A stretch of 64,000 bases of DNA from Sipunculus nudus (taxonomy: Eukaryota > Annelida > Sipuncula > Golfingiida > Sipunculidae). Below the pieces are notes generated by a model, which saw nothing but the letters and a program-made list of their open reading frames with translations, did no database searches and had not been told where the DNA came from. This document shows, one piece after another, positions 57,428 to 64,000 of the stretch. How positions within the stretch are numbered: the first letter of the stretch is position 1; every line of letters begins with the position of its first letter. The position numbers were made by a program, and so were the translations under genes. The stretch covers positions 30,431,519 through 30,495,518 of the forward strand of contig CM049306.1 of the NCBI GenBank assembly GCA_026874595.1. Reading direction: 5' to 3'.

Positions 57428-58868
57428 ATGTCTGGAACTGGAGACAGTGGATTTTACAGTGATCTTGAGGGCAGTTATTCTGCACCAAGGCGTTATAGTG
57501 GTTCACGCAATCCCTCAGGTTACCAACCTGGTGACTATCTGTATGGCAGGGATAGAAGAAGTAACCCGCGCTATGGACTTCCAAGAAGTTCAGAACTCGC
57601 CTTAAGATCATATAGAGATAACAACCGAAGTGAAAGTAGCCCATTGACTTCAGCATATAAGCCAGAAACATATGCTCCTAAAAGTACAGATGGTAAATAT
57701 GAAAGAAAGTCATCATTAACAAATACCTATCAACCTGGTGGTAGGGAAGGCAACTACAGTGATTCCAGTACACCAGTTTACAAGCATGAAAGACATTACA
57801 GTAATAGCAGTCACTCAGACGTTCCTGATTATAATCGGAGTGCTTCCAGTTACTTGCGAAATAAGGAACATATGCCTAGTTCTTATAGATTTAAAAGACG
57901 TTCCAGTCTTGGTGGCTATGAAGACGAAAGTGTTTTCCTTCCTGAGACCAGAAATCATGCCAAGTCCAGAAATCGGCCACTCAGTTTTGGTGCATTTGAT
58001 AACTTTCCTGATGTCAGCACAAGCAGGTATGATAATGATCATGAAAAGGATGACAGGCACTCTAAAGACAAATTTGACGATCTGTACCAAGATTTCTTCA
58101 AAAAGGTAGGAGACTGGTTCAGTGACAAAAAGAAGTCCTTGTTTGATGAAGACTGGAGCATGTTTGATACAAGAGACAGTATGGATGCTGGTCCAGCAGA
58201 GGCAAGTAAAAAGACTGCAGCAGGTAAGAAACAGTATTCCAGGAGGAGTAGCAGGAGTCATTCAGCAGAACCTGAAGGTGATGAGGATTATCCCGATCTT
58301 CGAAGGAAAGCATTTTATAACCAAAGGTTATTCCAAAGGAAAAGTAATACTGCTGAAAATGGTGATAGTACTAGTCAGGGTTCTCGTCCAAGGTACAGAA
58401 GTCAGTCATCGTATACAGAAAAGGTTTACTGTGACACACAAAGGGACGATGACAATTCAGATGCCTCTGACAAAGATGCAGCATACTCTCGCAGAAAACC
58501 TGGTATTTTCACCCACCGAGCATTTTCTGAAAGCCGTGAAGAAACAATGGGGGCTGATGGGAAGACACATTGTAGGAGACATTCCCGTCAGTCTGAGTGG
58601 CGAGATGATGATCCTAAGTCTTTCCGAACCAGAGGTTTTGGTGATAATCATTATGGAAATTTATTCGACAACTTTGACTTCAAGTTCGGAAGTTTTGGAA
58701 CCTTTTCCAAAGACAAGCCTGGAGGGAAGAGAACAGAGTTCTTTTTTGATGATTTTGATGATTTTGTTAGTAATTTTCAAGACTATGCTGGGATGAATGG
58801 GAGATATTCACATTTTGAGGATTCAGAAGAACGTAGGTCAGCTTCACCAGCTGAAAAAGAAAATCCAG
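57428..58868 (+). CDS. Large low-complexity first exon, possible alternative RASSF N-terminus
   Basis: An uninterrupted 480-codon frame from ACAACCATG (A at -3) to a strong donor 'ccag|gtaagt' at 58868. Beyond the donor the frame soon stops. The protein is Ser/Arg/Tyr/Asp-rich and mostly disordered, with many RRSS, SGSR and YxP repeats that look like phosphorylation sites. Two aromatic-acidic segments stand out: FDDLYQDFFKKVGDWF (about 216-231) and FFFDDFDDFVSNFQDYAG (about 438-455). I do not recognise a domain. It ends in phase 1, the same as the RASSF C1 exon upstream, so both could join one downstream exon, like the alternative starts of human RASSF1A and RASSF1C. An independent gene remains possible. 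The frame is open back to a TAG near 57308, so a longer N-terminus is not excluded. Confidence 0.7.
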
Positions 58869-59024
58869 GTAAGTCAAACAGGACCAAGCTTCATAAGTTT
58901 ACTTTTATCTACTGAATGGATGTCTTTGAATGAATGCCATTGCTGGACTTAATATAACAAGATGTTCTAGTGTAAACACAAGGGTGCTCAATGTTTAAAT
59001 ACCTGGTGTGGCTATTAGAGTGGG

Positions 59025-59135
59025 TTGTAGTTGCCCATCCAAGGTCGATGGTTTTCCCCGGGTCTTCCAGTTTCCTCCACCTTCAAAGACTACCAAACGC
59101 CACCAACCTTGCCACAGAGAATGCCTCGTATTATG
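59025..59135 (+). repeat. SINE-like tail fragment (copy 2)
   Basis: 'catccaaggtcgatggttttccccgggtcttccagtttcctcc' followed by 'aaagactaccaaacgccacca' parallels 29824-29935. The 'ccgggtcttccagtttcctcc' style is common in 3' parts of marine invertebrate SINEs. Confidence 0.5.
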
Positions 59136-60308
59136 TACAATCCATGTAAAATGAAAAAAGTTTATAGCTAAAGTTTATACAAATGGTGCTCATAGGTGGT
59201 CTTACCAAATATCTATTGAAATTGATGCACATGGACATAACTAAAAATAAACCCATATGAGCTAGATGGACTGCAGATTTATCCACTGCATTATGTGTTA
59301 ATGGACTCTTTTATATGAGCCAGCAAGAAAGTATGCTGTCATTCAGTGGTGGCTAAAGAGAGGACAGGGACTGAACGACCAGTGTCAGGTTATATTTTTG
59401 GTTATCTTTCACTATGTTTGGTTCAAATAATGAAGTCTGTTAGGTATTGTATCTTGTTCCATATATCATCACGCATATTTCAGTGATTTTTGAATGTGAT
59501 ACCTTATTTTGTTGAGAGAATAAGACCATTAACTGATATAAGGAAACAACATAATAGTAACTTTCAGACATGTTTTTATATAATTGATAAAAAAAGTATT
59601 CTTAAGAGACTTTATGTCAGGATATGAAGTATTAATAATTCAAATTAAGAACTAACTTTTCTTTCATTATATTTTTTATAAAATTTAATAACATTTTAAT
59701 TCTAATAGATTATTGATAAAATCTCATGATTAACACAGGGGCCCAAAGTAATGTGGAGTGGAGAAAACAAGGCCAAGGAGCTAGAAAGAAAGGTTGGACT
59801 ATTTTGGTCCCATTTACCTTGTTATGGGTTCATAACTGAAATGAGATTTCAGTTATGGGGATCCTCTTATGGAAAAGCGTAGCAGGGGTATATTGGGATA
59901 TTTGCAAAATAAACAGAGAAAATGGAGGCAATTTAGCAAATTTCTTACCAATAATGGCTAATAAACTGTTCTGGAGTAAAAATAAATTATGTAGAAGTGC
60001 CCTGATAAGGAAATTGTTAAGATTTCAACTCCTGTGGTTTTTTTTAGCCTGCCATGCGGTCATGTTTATCTTTTGTCACATGACCCTGTCCTTGACCTTA
60101 TTGATATGAGAAAAGGTGTCCTCTGATTATTGTTCCAAATAAATTATAGTAAATATTGTTTCCATTACTTCCATAGCCAAATTTGTTAAAACCTTAAATG
60201 ATATAGCCATAAACTTATAAAGGACTTATTGAAGCCATATATTATCATTTACTCATAAGTATTATTCATGAAATAAGATTTTTTAAATAGATTTATTAGC
60301 AATAAATT

Positions 60309-60360
60309 ACTCTGGTACACCAGAGGTCAGGTCACAGGTCAGGTCATGGGTGACCAGAGT
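60309..60360 (+). promoter_or_regulatory. Clustered AGGTCA half-sites between inverted 'actctggt' words
   Basis: Three exact AGGTCA copies (60324, 60336, 60341) and the inverted TGACC (60351-60355) lie within 32 bp. They are framed by ACTCTGGT (60309-60316) and ACCAGAGT (60353-60360). Nuclear receptors bind such half-site groups. No gene start is adjacent. Confidence 0.3.
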
Positions 60361-62472
60361 TCATGCCTCAGCAACATGGCTGTGTCAGTGATGGTCTTCT
60401 GCTCTTCTGTTCATGATAAAATGCTGTTATATCATATATAACATAAACAGGAGACTCCACATGTATGGAAACTGATATATAAAGGATATATAGGTAGAGT
60501 GAACATAGTTTAAGCTGCATCTTATTCTTAATTACTCTTTTATTCTTTCCTTCTGATACATCAGAAGGACCGCTACGATATTTCGTAAGAACATACTCAA
60601 GGCTGAGTATGGAGCCCGGGTCACCTGGTGTGTAATTCTCAGCCCTGCACCAAGGCAACCATTTACCTAGAGATTTGTATAATCCCAAATTCACTTTGAT
60701 CCATTCATTTTGATTGCATTCACATCCATTCATTCCATTGGTAGTTGAAATCCTAGCTAGATCCATATATGTGTATGTCTTGTGAAAGTTTTGTGTCCAA
60801 GACCCTAAAGAGTAGTTCTTTACAGAGGATGAAATCTTGATGAATACTGCTGTAAAAATTAAATATAACCAATTTTTCTAACCATGTGCATAGGCCCTTC
60901 CCCCCCCCCCCCCCCCCGAAGCACCTTACATCTTATTACAGCTCATCAGAAATGTTCACATTTCACGGTTTCTTCTGTAGGCAGCAGCTAACCTTCTTAC
61001 CATAAGCAAGCATTCATATTTCTTCAGTCATATAAAGGTAATATTTAATTAAAGGTAAATATTGTTTTTCTCCTTAATGTATTACCACACTATATATCAA
61101 ACTAGAATTATATTTTGTGTATTTACTGCATTAGACCAATCATCTCCCCTCCGAAACAGGTACACTTTCTTTTGAATATTGCTTCAAAATGCACCCAGCT
61201 ATGTTGAAATCTGTGCCATTTCATAATAAATCTTGTTTGCCTGAAGATCAGGTTTTTTTTGCACATATTATCTGATGCATTTAATCTTTCTTTCCTGCAT
61301 GTCTCTCACAGGTGTTTTACATCTGATGCAACTGAAGTACACGTCTCATACATATATGCATTATGCCATATTGTAGGTTCTTGCCAAGACTGAAACAGTT
61401 TCTGTTTTGTGAAGATACAGTGTGCAAATTAGAATACAGTAAAAGCAGTCTGAACCACATTTTTGACCAATCAGAAAGTGGTAGATTAAAGATTTGTGTA
61501 CTACATGAATACCTTATTTATATTTTAACAGACATTGTAAACTATAGGTGGTCATTATATATAAGTGATTATGATGATGGGTTTACTTCACATCAGGTTC
61601 GTTGATTAATATCAGATCTCGCTAAGTTTATGCACAGGAGGTATGCACATGTGAAAGAAGTGTTGTATTTCACTTGATGAGGAAGTTGACAGATCCTAAA
61701 ATAGTAATATCAGAACATTTCTTATTGTTTTTCAGTGTGATAAATAATCAACGAATCAGATAATCATATTAAAATGAGGGTTTGAGAAAGTTTCATTAGT
61801 AATAGAAAGTAAACAAGTGTTTGTTTCATAACTATTGCGTTTAAGTGTTTGACATGTAGTAAAGTCTTAGGGTCATCAAAAGATAATTTTTATTTGTGAG
61901 GGCTGAACATAATTTTCAGGATATAAAGAACATGTTTAATGGTGTTCCTCTTGTCACTGAAGCATTATCAGTCCTTACTGTGTACAGTTTTTGCAGGGAA
62001 CCTGGATGCTTTGTCATAGGAAGTATGTGTTCAGGCTTGACTTTTCTGATAACCTATGATCAGCTTCTAAGAATATAACTTGCACTGCTGAGTGTTTGCA
62101 GTGAAGTCTAGTATATAAAAAGCTGAGAACAGAACAAAAGGACACACACATGATACCTCATTAAACACCAAGATATTCAAGATTTAACATACCATATTTG
62201 GTCACCTCATTGAATACATTCATCAATTCTTACCTGAATTACAGCAACAAATGTTTTTGCCAGGTACTGCCAGGTATCAGAACCAGTCAATGTTAATATA
62301 AATCTATGTAACTGCAGACATGCATATAAACTGATAAAAAAATAGGTTTTATCTGCATCTGAAATTCTTAATCCAGAGGAAATCCACATTTTAAATCAGC
62401 TCCTAGTTGTAAAAAGACTAAACATGTTTGCTAAAATTCACTGACCACACGTTTGTTAAAATTAAGCCAGCC

Positions 62473-62935
62473 TGAGTGATGTAGGACTTGAGTGTGGACT
62501 TGAGGGTAATGGACTCTGACTTGTACTCAGACTTAGAGTTCAGTACTCAGGCCGAAAAAAAAAAAACTATCACATTATGTCTGAAGTTCATATTGGAATA
62601 CACACAGTCGGGATTGATATTAGCTAACTGTAGACAGAATATTAAAAAAAATCATGATTGAATATACCAACTTACCTAGTGTTTCTTTTGATTTGGACTA
62701 CAAGCAGATATAAAAACTTGTAAACTAACATAAAAATACATGGTAATCTTGAATTTCCATTTTAAATTGCTTTCAATACAGACAATTTTTTTGGACTCAT
62801 ACTTGGACTTGGGCTGGATTTCCATAAGTCTCTGACTCCAAGATGCTGGACTTGTGATTCAAACCACAAGGACAAGGACTTGGACTTGAGTAGTTTGGAC
62901 TCAGGCTTGCACTCAGTGTGGACTCTACAACACTG
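62473..62935 (+). mobile_element. 'gacttgag'-rich MITE-like element
   Basis: The left part 'gtgatgtaggacttgagtgtg' and the right part, reversed, 'gtgttgtagagtccacactg', are imperfect inverted ends about 460 bp apart. The interior near each end is made of 'ggacttg' and 'gactc' words. It encodes no protein. Confidence 0.45.
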
Positions 62936-63779
62936 TTAAAAGCACACAAATAAACAAACTGGTGAATACATGACATTCATCCTCATTTATAAGCAAAAGT
63001 GATTATCAGTTCAGCATGTTCATATATTCAGGTAGTTTATATTCATAAAATAAACATAATAATCTCATGCAAAATTCTACAGAAGTTTGAATATTGTACC
63101 TTTGTTTTCATATAAAACAGCAGTGTATATTATGTGGAACTGAAGAGTAAACAGTTACAGACAGCCAGTAATGGTACTCTCAGTGCCAACTGTTCCAGTA
63201 CCATGGTACAGGCCTGCTGCAGTGCCAAACTTTACTAGCCCTTGCTGCTGATGTGCATGTTAACAACAAAGTCATGACTGCCATGTACACTGACTGACCC
63301 CCAGGTGACCAGGTCAAGTAGCTCTCCTTGTACAAGGGAAGTGTTTGAGATACACCAGGACCAGGTTATCTTAGTGCATCAGTCTGGTGCCACATGAAAA
63401 TATCCTCTTTGTAAGGGATTTATTTATGTGACGGAAAATATATTTAATCCTCATGTATTCTACAGAGATGTTTTGTATACATAAACACAGATACACCTGT
63501 GCACTGAAAATCTAGCATATGTTATATGATGTGTTCACTAAAATTACAGGTTTCAGGCAATCAGGTAACATCACAAAAGTAGGTACATAATATCACTTAA
63601 TTCTACCAAACTCTACTTACCCTATCAGTGTGTTCTTTCATCTTCATTTAGAGAGACAAATGAAGTAAATTTGTTGATTCATAGAAATTATTCCAGTAAA
63701 TCTGAAAGCTTACCATATAAGGAATTTCAGATGTAGAGTTAATTTGTTTGTCTCACCATTATAGTCTATATTTACCAGC

Positions 63780-63960
63780 TTCTGTAGACTAGAGGTAGAG
63801 CAGAAGACTTTATGGCAGGGACCCAATCCATGGTGAGAGCTCTGGAGGCTTAATGGGAAGGTGGTGCCCCACTGCTATCTATCACTCACAAACAAGTGCA
63901 CTTTTCGGGGCTTCCTTGGTGGTTTGATCCAGCACTGGGGACATTTACACACCTATAACC
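63780..63960 (+). repeat. tRNA-derived SINE-like sequence
   Basis: 'tagaggtagagcagaaga' resembles a degenerate tRNA A box and 'gcagggacccaatccatgg' a B box, about 35 bp apart as in tRNA genes. No cloverleaf can be folded, so it is not a tRNA gene. Confidence 0.35.
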
Positions 63961-64000
63961 TGCAGTGGTCAGCAGGCTTGGTTAATACCAAGATTTCAAA

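Larger units (their letters stand above)
58869..64000. other. Right-hand region: intron or intergenic
   Basis: No RA-domain, SARAH or other recognisable exon was found to the window end. Contents: SINE-like pieces (59025-59135, 60560-60766, 63780-63960), an AGGTCA cluster (60309-60360), an 18-C run (about 60900) and an 'acttgagt' element (62473-62935). The rest is AT-rich. Confidence 0.5.

Noticed and set aside
58122-58796. A 224-codon open frame in a second frame inside the large RASSF-linked exon
   Set aside because: Codon bias of the main frame (many AGT, GAT and AAA codons) keeps the second frame open. It has no recognisable domain and no separate signals.
60368-60766. A 132-codon minus-strand ORF
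   Set aside because: It crosses SINE-like sequence and AT-rich DNA without splice or domain evidence.

Overview
The window is an animal nuclear genome segment. Genes are split by GT-AG introns of up to about 5.6 kb, the intergenic DNA is AT-rich, and there are many short DNA transposons, tandem repeats, (AT)n tracts and long poly-C/poly-G runs. The proteins are bilaterian orthologues. The repeat style (short elements with terminal hairpins, tracts built on 'ctggtggcgccacctgt' or 'aggtcaaggtcac') suggests a mollusc or another lophotrochozoan. That placement is an inference from general knowledge, not a proof.

Layout: (1) 792-2656, minus strand: the first four coding exons of an APMAP / strictosidine-synthase-like gene that continues off the left edge. 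(2) 2657-7238: intergenic DNA holding a 580-bp terminal-inverted-repeat element, a 267-bp MITE, a 91-nt near-perfect stem-loop and a hairpin-ended repeat. (3) 7239-27783, plus strand: a complete 11-exon ZMYND10 gene (dynein-arm assembly factor, 459 aa, intact MYND finger). Its introns carry a 32-bp minisatellite and several dispersed repeat families. (4) 31071-41212, minus strand: a complete six-exon two-box HMGB gene (215 aa) with a D/E tail and a first coding exon of only 4 nt; its first intron contains a roughly 1.4-kb tandem repeat array. (5) 41213-48242: transposon-rich intergenic DNA, including a 1.78-kb TTAA-flanked element and a Penelope-like fragment. (6) 48307-48766, plus strand: the first coding exon of a RASSF1/5-type gene, ending in the middle of its C1 zinc finger. 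(7) 57428-58868, plus strand: a 480-codon disordered exon ending at a donor of the same phase, possibly an alternative first exon of the same RASSF gene. The shared downstream exons were not found and probably lie past the right edge.

ZMYND10 followed by RASSF in the same orientation is the arrangement of the human 3p21.3 cluster (ZMYND10-RASSF1), here with an antisense HMGB gene between them. It therefore looks like ancient microsynteny. I found no tRNA or rRNA gene, no CRISPR array and no prokaryotic or viral gene. The most unusual features are the large alternative-exon candidate, the TTAA element family, the hairpin-ended repeats, the 32-bp minisatellite, the 5.3-kb stem-loop and the candidate ciliary (RFX) and CRE sites around ZMYND10.
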